Source: Saccharothrix ecbatanensis (GTDB lineage: Bacteria > Actinomycetota > Actinomycetes > Mycobacteriales > Pseudonocardiaceae). Taken from it: a stretch of DNA of 64,000 bases. Shown here piece by piece: positions 16,350 through 24,965 of the stretch. The stretch's first letter is position 1, and every line of letters starts with the position of its first letter. The DNA lies in NCBI RefSeq assembly GCF_014205015.1, contig NZ_JACHMO010000001.1:5146001-5210000 (forward strand), read 5' to 3'. The translations under genes were made by a program, and so were the position numbers. The notes under the pieces were generated by a model. The model did no database searches and was not told the DNA's origin. It saw only the letters and a program-made list of their open reading frames with translations.

Positions 16350-17555
16350 ATGAACACCGTACTGATCTCCGGCGCCAGCATCGCCGGCCCCGCCCTCGCC
16401 TATTGGCTGCACCACCACGGCCTCACCCCCACCGTCGTCGAGCGGGCGCCCGCGCCCCGGCCCGGCGGCCAGGCGGTCGACCTGCGCGGCACGGCCCGCG
16501 AGGTCGCCGAGCGGATGGGCATACTCGACGAGGTCCGCGCCGCGCACACAGACGCGAGAGGCATGGCGTTCGTGGACTCGGCGGGAAAGCGCACGGCGAC
16601 CATGGCGCCGGACACGACGGGCGACTCCGGCGGCGCGATCGCGGAGCTGGAGATCCTGCGGGGCGATCTGGTCCGCATCCTCCACGAGGCGACCGCGACC
16701 GGGGTCGAGTACGTCTTCGACGACAGCATCACCTCGCTCACCGAGACCGCACACGGCGTGGAGGTGGTCTTCGAGCGCGGCGAGCCACGCACCTTCGACC
16801 TCGTGATCGGCGCCGACGGGCTGCACTCCAGGGTGCGATCGCTGGCGTTCGGCCCGGAGTCGGAGTTCGCGCACGACCTCGGCGCCTACATCTCGATCTT
16901 CGGCACCACCCAGCGGGAAGACCTGGACGGGTGGCAGCTGCTGCACACCGTGCCCGGTCGCACCGCGGGCATCTACCCCACGCCCGGCGGCGAGGCCAAG
17001 GGCATGTTCGTGTTCGCCTCACCCCCGGTGGAGCACGACCGGCGGGATACCGACCGGCAGCGCGAGCTGGTCGCCGAGGCGTTCGCGGATGGCGGTTGGG
17101 ACGTGCCCCGGCTGCTCGGCGACATGCGGGACGCACCCGACTTCTACTTCGACCGGCTCTGCCAGATCCGGATGGACAGCTGGTCGCGCGGGCGGATCGC
17201 GCTGCTGGGTGACGCGGCCTTCTGCGCGTCGCCGATGGCGGGCAACGGCACAAGCATGGCGTTGGTGGGCGCGTACGTCCTCGCGGGCGAGCTGGCCACC
17301 GCGCCGGACCACCGGACGGCGTTCAGACGCTACGAGGAGGAGATGCGGGAGTACGTGGCGCGGTGCCAGAAGTTCGCGCTGGGCGGGGTCGACAGCCTGA
17401 TGCCGAAGTCGCGGATGTTCATCCGCATGCGTGACTTCACGCTGCGCGTCGTACCGCACATCCCCGGTGGGATGAGATTGTTCGGGGGTCTCCAGAAGAT
17501 CGCGAACACCGTGTCGCTGAAGGAATACCGGCCCCGGAGCTTGACCTCCAGCTGA
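16350..17555 (+). CDS. FAD-dependent aromatic-type monooxygenase
   Basis: The 401-residue protein has the group A flavoprotein hydroxylase layout: an FAD-binding GASIAGPALAYWLHHHG at the N-terminus, VERAPAPRPGGQAVDLRG, a DG-type motif FDLVIGADGLHSRVRS (~155), and the GD motif GRIALLGDAAFCASPMAGNGTSMA (~290). Relatives hydroxylate aromatic compounds or inactivate antibiotics such as tetracyclines and rifamycins. The divergent GntR-TetR regulator suggests induction by a small molecule, possibly a drug. The substrate cannot be read from sequence. Confidence 0.9.
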   Translation: MNTVLISGASIAGPALAYWLHHHGLTPTVVERAPAPRPGGQAVDLRGTAREVAERMGILDEVRAAHTDARGMAFVDSAGKRTATMAPDTTGDSGGAIAELEILRGDLVRILHEATATGVEYVFDDSITSLTETAHGVEVVFERGEPRTFDLVIGADGLHSRVRSLAFGPESEFAHDLGAYISIFGTTQREDLDGWQLLHTVPGRTAGIYPTPGGEAKGMFVFASPPVEHDRRDTDRQRELVAEAFADGGWDVPRLLGDMRDAPDFYFDRLCQIRMDSWSRGRIALLGDAAFCASPMAGNGTSMALVGAYVLAGELATAPDHRTAFRRYEEEMREYVARCQKFALGGVDSLMPKSRMFIRMRDFTLRVVPHIPGGMRLFGGLQKIANTVSLKEYRPRSLTSS

Positions 17556-17571
17556 CTCCAGGTCTTACGTT
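17541..17571 (+). promoter_or_regulatory. leaderless promoter of the ABC exporter gene
   Basis: TTGACC and TACGTT are 19 bp apart, and the -10 ends 6 nt before the ATG at 17578. The -35 overlaps the last codons of the monooxygenase gene. Confidence 0.4.
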
Positions 17572-17577
17572 CCGGGC

Positions 17578-19452
17578 ATGGACATGGAAACCACCGCGTG
17601 GATGTCGCTGTACCACGTGGCCAACGCGCAGGACGACAAGCGGCCGTTCTCCGTCGCAACCCTCCGCCGCATCTGGGTGTTCGCCCAGCCGCACCGCAAG
17701 CGGCTGGGTCAGTACCTCGGGTTGAGCGTGGCGGTGGCGGTGCTGGCCGTGGCGACGCCTGTCCTCGCGGGACGGATCGTGGACGCGATCGTCAACGGCT
17801 CGACGTACGAGGTGGTGCTCGGGCTCGCGGGCCTGATCGCGGGCATCGCGATAGTCGAGGCGGCGTTGGGCCTGCTGACACGGTGGTTGTCGGCGAGAAT
17901 CGGCGAAGACCTGATCCTGGACCTGCGGACCACGGTGTTCGACCACGTGCAGCGGATGCCGATCGCGTTCTTCACCCGCACCCGGACCGGGGCGCTGGTG
18001 AGCCGGCTGAACAACGACGTGATCGGCGCGCAGCGGGCGTTCAGCGACACGCTGTCCAGCGTGGCGGGCAACCTGGTCACGCTGGTGCTGACGCTGGTGG
18101 TGATGATCAACCTGTCGTGGCAGATCACCCTGCTCGCGCTGGTGTTGCTGCCGGTGTTCGTGATCCCGGCGCGGCGGATGGGTTCCCGTCTGGCGCGGCT
18201 GGAGCGCGAGGCGGCCAACCACAACGCGACGATGAGCACGCAGATGACCGAGCGGTTCTCGGCGCCGGGCGCGACGCTGGTGAAGCTGTTCGGCCGGCCC
18301 GCGCACGAGTCGTCGGAGTTCGCGCAGCGGGCGCGGCGGGTCCGGGACATCGGCGTGCGCACGGCGATGGTGCAGACCGTGTTCCTCACCGCGCTGACGC
18401 TGGTGTCGGCGCTGGCGTTGGCCGTGGTCTACGGGCTGGGCGGGTTCTACGCGCTGCGCGGCGAGTTGGATGCGGGCTCGGTGGTGGCGCTGGCGTTGCT
18501 GCTGACCAGGCTGTACGCGCCGCTCACCGCGCTGGCCAGCGCACGGGTCGAGGTGATGAGCGCGCTGGTGAGCTTCGAGCGGGTGTTCGAGGTGCTCGAC
18601 CTGAAGCCGTTGATCACCGAGAAGCCCGATGCGGGGTCGGTGCCGGACGGGCCGGTGTCGGTGGAGTTCGAGAAGGTCCGGTTCGCCTACCCGTCGGCGG
18701 ACAAGGTGTCCCTGGCGTCGTTGGAAGAGGTCGCGGTGCTCGACAGCCGCGGCGGGGTGGAGGTGTTGCACGACGTTTCGTTCCGGGCCGAACCGGGCCA
18801 GGTGGTGGCGCTGGTCGGTTCCTCGGGCGCGGGGAAGTCCACTATCGCCTCGCTGTTGCCGCGGCTGTACGACGTGGACTCGGGCGCGGTGCGACTGGCT
18901 GGTGTGGACGTTCGGGACCTGTCGGCCGACTCGGTCCGCGACGTGCTGGGCATGGTGACCCAGGACGGTCACCTGTTCCACGAGTCGATCCGGTCGAACC
19001 TGCTCCTGGCGCAGCCGTCCGCGACCGAGGAAGAGCTGTGGGAGGTGCTGGGCCGGGCGCGGCTGGCCGACCTGGTCAAGTCGCTGCCGGACGGGCTGGA
19101 CACCGTGGTCGGTGAACGCGGCTACCGGCTGTCCGGTGGCGAGCGGCAGCGGTTGACGATCGCCCGGCTGCTCTTGGCCAAGCCTCGCGTGGTGATCCTG
19201 GACGAGGCCACCGCGCACCTGGACTCCACATCGGAGGCCGCGGTGCAGGCGGCGTTGGGTGAGGCGCTGGCCGGGCGGACGGCACTGGTGATCGCGCACC
19301 GGCTGTCGACGATCCGGGCGGCCGACCTGATCCTGGTGGTCGAGGACGGCCAGGTGGTGGAGCGCGGCACCCACACCGACCTGCTGGCCGCGGGCGGGCG
19401 TTACGAAGAGCTGTACCGGACCCAATTCGCCGAGGAAGCGCAGACTGCATAG
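17578..19452 (+). CDS. ABC exporter, fused membrane and ATPase domains
   Basis: The 624-residue half-transporter has six membrane helices (~40-330) followed by one nucleotide-binding domain with Walker A GSSGAGKST, a Q-loop MVTQDGHLF, signature LSGGERQR, Walker B RVVILDEAT and H-loop AHRLST. This is the ABCB/MsbA type exporter that works as a dimer, moving drugs, lipids or peptides outward. It follows the FAD monooxygenase by 22 bp, so the two may form a detoxification pair. A long G-rich repeat block follows its stop. Confidence 0.93.
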   Translation: MDMETTAWMSLYHVANAQDDKRPFSVATLRRIWVFAQPHRKRLGQYLGLSVAVAVLAVATPVLAGRIVDAIVNGSTYEVVLGLAGLIAGIAIVEAALGLLTRWLSARIGEDLILDLRTTVFDHVQRMPIAFFTRTRTGALVSRLNNDVIGAQRAFSDTLSSVAGNLVTLVLTLVVMINLSWQITLLALVLLPVFVIPARRMGSRLARLEREAANHNATMSTQMTERFSAPGATLVKLFGRPAHESSEFAQRARRVRDIGVRTAMVQTVFLTALTLVSALALAVVYGLGGFYALRGELDAGSVVALALLLTRLYAPLTALASARVEVMSALVSFERVFEVLDLKPLITEKPDAGSVPDGPVSVEFEKVRFAYPSADKVSLASLEEVAVLDSRGGVEVLHDVSFRAEPGQVVALVGSSGAGKSTIASLLPRLYDVDSGAVRLAGVDVRDLSADSVRDVLGMVTQDGHLFHESIRSNLLLAQPSATEEELWEVLGRARLADLVKSLPDGLDTVVGERGYRLSGGERQRLTIARLLLAKPRVVILDEATAHLDSTSEAAVQAALGEALAGRTALVIAHRLSTIRAADLILVVEDGQVVERGTHTDLLAAGGRYEELYRTQFAEEAQTA

Positions 19453-19810
19453 ACCTCGGGCCAGAGGGGTGAGGGGCCCAGGCGCCCTCGGCCATGCCGC
19501 GGGGACGGGTCGGGCAGGAGCGGGTCGGATAGGACAGGACGGGGCGGGGCGGGCGGGAGCGGCCGGGCAGGAAGGGTCTGGGCGGGAACGGGCGCGGCCG
19601 GACCGGGTGGAGGCAGAGCGCGCGGGGCGGTCGCGGCCGGAGCGGGCGGGCCGGTCGCGGGCGGGCCGGGCCGGGCGGGCCGGGCCGGGCGGCTGGAAAG
19701 GGGCGGGCCGGGTGGGCGGCCGGAAAGGGGCGGCCGGAAAGGGTGCGCCAGAAGGGTGGGGGCGGCCAGAGGAGACCAGACGGGCCGGAGGGCGCAGGGC
19801 CGGAGGGCCG

Positions 19811-19948
19811 GGAGGGGCCCGGGAGGGGCCGGAGGGGCCGGAGGGGCCGGAGGGGTCGAGGGCTCGGAGGGGTCGAGGGCTCGGAGGGGTCGAGGGCTCG
19901 GAGGTGCGGGGGCTCGGGGGTGCGGAGGGCTCGGGGGTGCGGAGGGCT
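19811..19948 (+). repeat. nested tandem repeats of 9 and 17 bp in a G-rich tract
   Basis: GGAGGGGCC occurs four times (19811-19848). GGAGGGGTCGAGGGCTC occurs three times in exact tandem (19849-19899). CGGGGGTGCGGAGGGCT occurs twice (19915-19948). The dense G-runs on one strand could form G-quadruplexes or R-loops. Confidence 0.9.
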
Positions 19949-20037
19949 CGGGGGTCGGAAAAGGGCAGGGCCAGAGAAGTTGGGGCCCGAGGTGCGCAAG
20001 GCGGGCACCATGGCGGCCAGGGGCGGCTTTAACCTGG

Positions 20038-20065
20038 TTGCCAGGGCCTCGCGGACGGACACAAT
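20038..20065 (+). promoter_or_regulatory. leaderless promoter of the racemase gene
   Basis: TTGCCA and CACAAT are 16 bp apart; the -10 ends 7 nt before the ATG at 20073, which has no Shine-Dalgarno. Confidence 0.35.
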
Positions 20066-20072
20066 CTTGGCT

Positions 20073-20756
20073 ATGCGGACCATTGGGTTGATCGGTGGGA
20101 TGAGTTGGGAATCGTCGGCCGAGTACTACCGGCTGCTCAACGAGGAGACGCGGCGGCGGCTTGGCGGGCACCACTGTGCGCCCAGCCTGCTCCTGACGGT
20201 CGATTTCGCCGAGATCGAGGAGTTGCAGCGGACTGGTCAGTGGGAACGCTCGGGCGAACTGCTGGCCGACGCCGCCCGCACGCTCGAAGGTGCTGGCGCG
20301 GAGTTGGTGCTGTTGTGCACCAACACCATGCACAAGGTTGCCGACGCGATCACGGACGCCATCCGGGTGCCGTTCGTGCACATCGTGGATGCCACGGCCC
20401 GAAAGACGGCCGGCTACCGAAAGATCGGGTTGCTCGGCACCCGTTTCACCATGGAGCAGGGCTTCTACCGTGACCGGATGCGGGAGCACGGCATCGAGCT
20501 GGTCGTCCCGGACGAGCCTGACCGCACGCTCGTCCACGACGTGATCTACCAGGAGCTGACCAAGAACCGCGTGGAACCCGCCTCACGCGCCGCGTACCGG
20601 GACGTGATGGCACGCCTGGTTGACCGCGGCGCGGAGGCGGTGATCCTGGGCTGCACCGAGATCACGTTGCTGGTGGACGCGTCCGACAGCACCGTGCCGC
20701 TGATCGACTCCACCCGCATCCACGTGGAAACTGCGGTGGGTCTGGCCTTGGACTAG
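20073..20756 (+). CDS. aspartate/glutamate racemase family protein
   Basis: The 227-residue protein begins RTIGLIGGMSWESSAEYY, the start typical of the Asp/Glu racemase family (YgeA/RacX subgroup). Both catalytic cysteines are present: LLCTNTMHK near residue 90 and ILGCTEITLL near 193. It should interconvert the D and L forms of an amino acid by two-base proton transfer without cofactor. It stands alone downstream of the G-rich block and its stop overlaps the convergent lipoprotein stop (CTAG). Confidence 0.92.
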   Translation: MRTIGLIGGMSWESSAEYYRLLNEETRRRLGGHHCAPSLLLTVDFAEIEELQRTGQWERSGELLADAARTLEGAGAELVLLCTNTMHKVADAITDAIRVPFVHIVDATARKTAGYRKIGLLGTRFTMEQGFYRDRMREHGIELVVPDEPDRTLVHDVIYQELTKNRVEPASRAAYRDVMARLVDRGAEAVILGCTEITLLVDASDSTVPLIDSTRIHVETAVGLALD

Positions 20757-21433
20757 GCAGTGTCCCCAGTCTTCTGGTGCGCGACGTTGGTCGCCGCACC
20801 GTAGTAGTAGGCACGCACCCGGTAGGTGGCGTTCTTCTCCGTCGGCAGCGTGATCAACCCGAACGACCTCACATCCGGATCGAGCTGCGCGGCCACCGAG
20901 AAGTGCGCCGCACCCGAGGGTCTGACCTCCAGCAAGTACCCCTCCTCCCCTTCGAAACGGTCGGTCCACGTGAACAGGATTCCGTTGGCGTGCTTGATCT
21001 CGGCACTGAGATCAGGAAGACCCGCGTCAGCCGAACGCACCGGACTCGCGCCGCTCGGACCGGTTACCGGCTCGGCCCACGCGTGGCCGTCGGACTCGGG
21101 CACCTCGTCACCGGGCGGCAACGTGACGTCCACGGTCGCCGACGCGGGGCCGTGGAACGACCGCACCCGGTAGTAGAACTCGGTCTGCGGGATCAGGTCC
21201 GGGTGCTCGTACGACGTCCGGTCGGGGGGAACGAACTCCAGGACCGTGTAGTCGCCGTCGGGGACGTTCGCGTACTCGACGACCTGCCCCACCGCGCCCG
21301 GTTCCGCCTCCCACACCAGGGAAACGTCGGTCGGCGAGGTCAACGTGGCGGTGAGCCGTTGGCGCTCCTCCTGACCACAGCCGACGAGGCACGCGGCCAG
21401 GAGCAGCACCAACACCGGGACGGGACGGCTCAC
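20753..21433 (-). CDS. lipoprotein with two fibronectin type III-like domains
   Basis: The 226-residue product begins with a lipoprotein signal (LVLLLAACLVGC). The body contains two Fn3-like units, SPTDVSLVWEAEPGAVGQVV...FYYRVRSFHG and KHANGILFTWTDRFEGEEGYLLEV...YRVRAYYYG, spaced by a Pro/Ser-rich link. It is probably a surface adhesion or scaffold protein. The GTG at 21433 overlaps the stop of the upstream secreted jelly-roll gene (GTGA), so they are coupled. The 3' end shares four bases with the racemase gene. Confidence 0.82.
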   Translation of the reverse strand: MSRPVPVLVLLLAACLVGCGQEERQRLTATLTSPTDVSLVWEAEPGAVGQVVEYANVPDGDYTVLEFVPPDRTSYEHPDLIPQTEFYYRVRSFHGPASATVDVTLPPGDEVPESDGHAWAEPVTGPSGASPVRSADAGLPDLSAEIKHANGILFTWTDRFEGEEGYLLEVRPSGAAHFSVAAQLDPDVRSFGLITLPTEKNATYRVRAYYYGAATNVAHQKTGDTA

Positions 21434-22029
21434 TTGCGCCAGAACCGGATCCCGCTCCACACGACCGTGGCCGGGCCTTGACCGCTGTTGGTGCGGTAGG
21501 CGCCGAACTTGTCGTAGAAGCTGCCACCGGGGCTGGCGTAGGTGTGCCGCAACGACCCGTTGATGTACGTGCGGTGCTGGCTGCCCACCGCGTGCACCGT
21601 GTTCACCCGCACGGTGGCGCCCACGGTCGCGCCGGTGGCCACGGTCGCACCGCCGTGCACCGCGTACAGCCGTCCACCCCGTTCCACGGCCAACATGAAG
21701 TACGGGCCGGGCGTGGAGTCGTTGAACGTCTGCTTCAGGCTGATCCGCGTCCCACCGAGGCTGGTGATACGGAACGACCCCTCGAACTGGCGGGTGCCCC
21801 CGGTGTACGTGGCGTAGCGGCGCTCGGCGCGCTGGTCGCCGCTCGCGGTGGAGCAGGTGAGGCGGAAGGTCAGGTCCGCGACATCGCCGCAACCCCGTTC
21901 CTGCACGGTGAACGTGGGCGAGTACGAAGTCCACGGGCCGGACTCGACCTGCGCGTGCGCGACCGGCGCCGCCATCAGCAGGCCACCGGCGAGCACCGCT
22001 CCGACCAGGGTTCGGAGCATTCCGGACAT
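21430..22029 (-). CDS. secreted jelly-roll (polysaccharide lyase/ConA-like) protein
   Basis: The 199-residue product has a signal peptide ending VAHAQ. The mature part is a single beta-rich domain ending FYDKFGAYRTNSGQGPATVVWSGIRFW, a pattern seen in ConA-like jelly rolls of polysaccharide-lyase-type proteins. The activity is unproven, since I could not identify catalytic residues with confidence. Start 22029 has AAGGAGG five bases upstream. It is coupled to the downstream Fn3 lipoprotein, so the pair may act together at the cell surface on a polysaccharide. Confidence 0.68.
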   Translation of the reverse strand: MSGMLRTLVGAVLAGGLLMAAPVAHAQVESGPWTSYSPTFTVQERGCGDVADLTFRLTCSTASGDQRAERRYATYTGGTRQFEGSFRITSLGGTRISLKQTFNDSTPGPYFMLAVERGGRLYAVHGGATVATGATVGATVRVNTVHAVGSQHRTYINGSLRHTYASPGGSFYDKFGAYRTNSGQGPATVVWSGIRFWRK

Positions 22030-22177
22030 GCGTGCCTCCTTCGACTCCCCGGACGTCGGGGGAGCGTCGAGGCGGCGACGAAATCGACTGTAATTGGTCT
22101 GGACGACTCGGACAAGGATCACCCCCTCGGGGAACTCCCCGAGGCCCGGGACGCCCCGGTGAGGCAGAGTGGACGGC

Positions 22178-22750
22178 ATGGAGCTGAACCCGCGCGCCCT
22201 GTTCGATCTGGCCAGGACCACCGTCGAGACCGCCGTGTCCGTGCCCGGCCGGGTGCTCGACCTGTTGGGCGCGGCCGAAGCCGTCGTCCGCCGCGCCGAC
22301 GAGCTCGTCGCCCGCACCGCACAGGTGCTGGACGAGACCGAGGCGCTGGTCGGCCGCGCGAAGGCGGTCACCGCGGCGGCCGAGGGCGTGACGATCGACG
22401 CGAGCCACATCGCCCGGACGTCACGCGAGCTGACGGACACCTACGCGCCGATCGCGCAGAAGGCGCAACCGTTGGCGCAGCGGTTCGTGGACGAGCTGTC
22501 GCCGCACGAGGTGGACGCCGCGATCCAGCTGGTGGACCAGCTGCCGGTGCTCACCAAGCACCTGTTGGACGACGTGCTGCCGATCCTGACCACCCTGGAC
22601 CGCGTCGGGCCGGACATCCACCAGCTGCTGGAGGTCACCAACGACGTCCGGCAGGCGATCCTGGGCATCCCCGGCTTCGCGTTCCTGCGCCGCCGCGGTG
22701 AGGACAAGGAGGACGTCGACGTGGTGAATTCCTCCGTGCCACAGGCCTGA
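22178..22750 (+). CDS. helical hypothetical protein
   Basis: The ~190-residue product is almost wholly helix-forming: heptad-like stretches rich in Ala, Leu and Val (DLLGAAEAVVRRADELVARTAQ, then ELTDTYAPIAQKAQPLAQRFVDEL and AIQLVDQLPVLTKHLLDDVLP). It has no cysteine, no signal peptide and no clear membrane span. Similar amphipathic proteins are common in actinobacteria without known function. A GTG at 22169 is an alternative start. It is divergent from the jelly-roll gene. Confidence 0.7.
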   Translation: MELNPRALFDLARTTVETAVSVPGRVLDLLGAAEAVVRRADELVARTAQVLDETEALVGRAKAVTAAAEGVTIDASHIARTSRELTDTYAPIAQKAQPLAQRFVDELSPHEVDAAIQLVDQLPVLTKHLLDDVLPILTTLDRVGPDIHQLLEVTNDVRQAILGIPGFAFLRRRGEDKEDVDVVNSSVPQA

Positions 22751-22768
22751 GGCACTGGCCGGACGGCG

Positions 22769-23284
22769 CTACCCGGCGGCCCGGAGGAAGAGTTGGCGGA
22801 TGGACCCCATCCCGTACCGGTCCACGTCGCTGGACATCGCGGCGACCTCGCGCAGGATCGGGTCGACGTCGACACCCGCCTCCCGGCCCTCGTCGCAGAC
22901 CGCCCGCAGCACGAGGATCTCGTCCCGCGTGTCCGCGCCCTGGTCACGGACCGAGAGCAGGAGCAACGCGGACCGGACGCCGTCGGGCGTCATCGGGAAC
23001 CAGGGGTTCACCGCCCAGCGGAACGACCCGTACCGGTCGAACAGTGCGCGGAGGGCCGGCCGCACCGCGTCGTCTTCCGCGTAACGGTCGAGGATCTCGG
23101 CAAGCACCGCTTCCGCCTCGGCACGCACCCCCGCCCGGTCCAGTGGCGGGGGCGCGGCCTGGAGCTTCGCCATCCAGTCCGGGTCGCCCATGTCCACGGG
23201 CTGCTTGGCGATCGGCTCCAGGACCGCGTCGAGCAGCGCGACGTCCTCCTCGATCGCGGCCAGGTCTCTCGCCCCGAAAGTCAT
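22769..23284 (-). CDS. hypothetical protein
   Basis: The 171-residue soluble protein starts TFGARDLAAIEEDVALLDAVLEPIAK and contains FDRYGSFRWAVNPWFPMTPDGVRSALLLLS and RDEILVLRAVCDEG. It is helical and acidic with no motif I can assign. A TACGCT hexamer ends 7 nt before the ATG, so a leaderless mRNA is likely; there is no Shine-Dalgarno. It converges with the helical protein gene and is divergent from the DGPF-sigma pair. Confidence 0.65.
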   Translation of the reverse strand: MTFGARDLAAIEEDVALLDAVLEPIAKQPVDMGDPDWMAKLQAAPPPLDRAGVRAEAEAVLAEILDRYAEDDAVRPALRALFDRYGSFRWAVNPWFPMTPDGVRSALLLLSVRDQGADTRDEILVLRAVCDEGREAGVDVDPILREVAAMSSDVDRYGMGSIRQLFLRAAG

Positions 23285-23367
23285 GCCCGAAAGCGTAGGG
23301 CAGGTGTCCTCGGACGGTGTTCCCGTTCGTCGTAGTGGTGGAATGCACCGAACGACAGGAGTGACCG

Positions 23368-23685
23368 ATGAAGTACATGCTGCTGATCTGCGTCGACGAC
23401 ACCATCGAGCCGACCGCGGCCGACCCGACGATCGAGCAGTGGCTGGCCGAGGTCGGGGGCAGGCGGCTGGACGGGTCGGAGCTGCGGTCGATCCAGGACG
23501 CCACGACCGTGCGCACGCGCGGTGACGAGGTGCTGTTGACCGACGGGCCGTTCGCGGAGACCAAGGAGCACATCGTCGGGTACGACATCGTGGACTGCGC
23601 CGACCTGGACGAGGCGATCCGCATCGCGTCGCGGCACCCGTGCGCGCGGTTCGGCTCGGTCGAGGTCCGGCCGTTCGCCGAGTGA
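23368..23685 (+). CDS. YCII-related DGPF domain protein, partner of the ECF sigma factor
   Basis: The 105-residue protein starts KYMLLICVDD and carries the name-giving TDGPFAETKEHIVGYDIVDC motif of DGPF/YCII proteins. Genes of this family sit beside ECF42-group sigma factors in many actinobacteria and are thought to act in the same pathway, though the enzymatic role is unknown. The ATG is preceded by CAGGAG. The stop overlaps the GTG of the sigma gene (GTGA). Confidence 0.92.
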   Translation: MKYMLLICVDDTIEPTAADPTIEQWLAEVGGRRLDGSELRSIQDATTVRTRGDEVLLTDGPFAETKEHIVGYDIVDCADLDEAIRIASRHPCARFGSVEVRPFAE

Positions 23686-24965
23686 CCGAAGTGACCGAAG
23701 TGCCCGACCAACCCGAAGTACCCGACGTGCCGGTCGAGGCACGGGTCGCGGACCTGTTCCGGGCCGAGCGGGGGCGGATCGTGGCCACGCTGATCCGCCT
23801 CACCGGGGACTGGGACCTGGCCGAGGAGTGCGTGCAGGACGCCTTCGCGCGGGCGCTGGAGTGCTGGCCGCGCGAAGGCATCCCCCTCCGTCCCGGCGCG
23901 TGGCTCACCACGACCGCCCGCAACCGGGCGCTGGACCGGTTGCGGCGGTCGACCGTGGAGGCGGCGAAGCTCCGGGAGGTGGTGGCGATGCCCGACGACG
24001 ACCCCGAAGCCCTCGATGACCACGGGTTCCGCGACGACCTGCTGCGGTTGATCTTCACGTGCTGCCACCCGGCGTTGACGCTGGAGGCGAGGGTCGCGCT
24101 CACCCTGCACACGGTCACCGGCCTCACCACGGCCGAGATCGCGCGGGCGTTCCTCGTGCCGGAGCAGACGATGGCGAAACGGCTGGTGCGTGCGCGGCAG
24201 AAGATCCGGAACGCCCGCATCCCGTACCGGGTGCCGCCGGCGCACCTGCTGCCGGAACGGACGGGCGGCGTCCTGGGCGTGCTGTACCTGCTGTTCAACG
24301 AGGGTTACGCGGCCGGCGCGGGCGCGGAACTGTTGCGGCGGAACCTGTGCCTGGAGGCGATCCGGCTCGCCCGCACGCTGGTCGACCTGATGCCGGACGA
24401 GCCGGAGGCGGTGGGCCTGCTCGCCCTGGTGCTGTTGCAGGACTCGCGTCAGGCGGCACGGTTCGACGGTGGCGACCTGGTGCCGCTGGAGGAGCAGGAC
24501 CGGGCGCGGTGGGACGGCGAACAGATCAGCGAAGGAGTGGCACTGCTCGACTCGGCGTTGCGGCGGGGTCGGCCGGGGCCGTACCAGGTGCAGGCCGCGA
24601 TCGCCGCGTGCCATGCCACTGCGGAACGTGCGGCGGACACGGACTGGCCGCAGATCGCCCTGCTCTACGGCGAGTTGGCCAAGCTGGTGCCGTCACCGGT
24701 GGTGCGGCTCAACCGGGCGGTCGCGGTGGCCATGGCGGACGGCCCACTGGCGGGGCTCGCGCTGGTGGACGGCTTGGCGGACGAGCTGACCGGTCACCTG
24801 CTCCCCGCGACCCGTGCCGACCTGCTGCGGCGGCTGGGCCGGAACACCGAGGCGATCACCGCGTACGAGGAGGCCTTGGCGCTGGCTCCGACCGACGCGG
24901 AACGCCGTCACCTGGCCCGCCGGATCACCGAGGTGACGGCCGTCAAGGAGTCAGCTCGACCGTGA
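23682..24965 (+). CDS. ECF42-type sigma factor with C-terminal TPR-like extension
   Basis: The 427-residue protein has sigma region 2 (LTGDWDLAEECVQDAFARALECWP), region 4 (LTLHTVTGLTTAEIARAFLVPEQTMAKRLVRARQKI), and then a long C-terminal helical repeat domain (~185-427) starting RIPYRVPPAHLLPERTGGVLGVLYLLFNEGY. This layout and the DGPF partner define ECF group 42, which lacks an anti-sigma gene and uses its own extension for regulation. Translation starts at GTG inside the DGPF stop. Its 3' end overlaps the convergent XRE gene by 23 bp. Confidence 0.93.
   Translation: MTEVTEVPDQPEVPDVPVEARVADLFRAERGRIVATLIRLTGDWDLAEECVQDAFARALECWPREGIPLRPGAWLTTTARNRALDRLRRSTVEAAKLREVVAMPDDDPEALDDHGFRDDLLRLIFTCCHPALTLEARVALTLHTVTGLTTAEIARAFLVPEQTMAKRLVRARQKIRNARIPYRVPPAHLLPERTGGVLGVLYLLFNEGYAAGAGAELLRRNLCLEAIRLARTLVDLMPDEPEAVGLLALVLLQDSRQAARFDGGDLVPLEEQDRARWDGEQISEGVALLDSALRRGRPGPYQVQAAIAACHATAERAADTDWPQIALLYGELAKLVPSPVVRLNRAVAVAMADGPLAGLALVDGLADELTGHLLPATRADLLRRLGRNTEAITAYEEALALAPTDAERRHLARRITEVTAVKESARP

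Larger units (their letters stand above)
19453..20072. other. 620-bp extremely G-rich gap without a supported gene
   Basis: The plus strand is packed with runs of three to five G and very few T. Many frames stay open on both strands, but all are low-complexity Gly/Arg/Ala/Pro strings without a ribosome-binding site or homology, so no gene is called. The block contains nested tandem repeats (19811-19948). The last ~40 bases hold the racemase promoter. Confidence 0.8.

Noticed and set aside
19469..20032. Long Gly/Arg-rich frames in the G-rich block
   Set aside because: All frames are open from base bias; no motif or start signal supports a protein.
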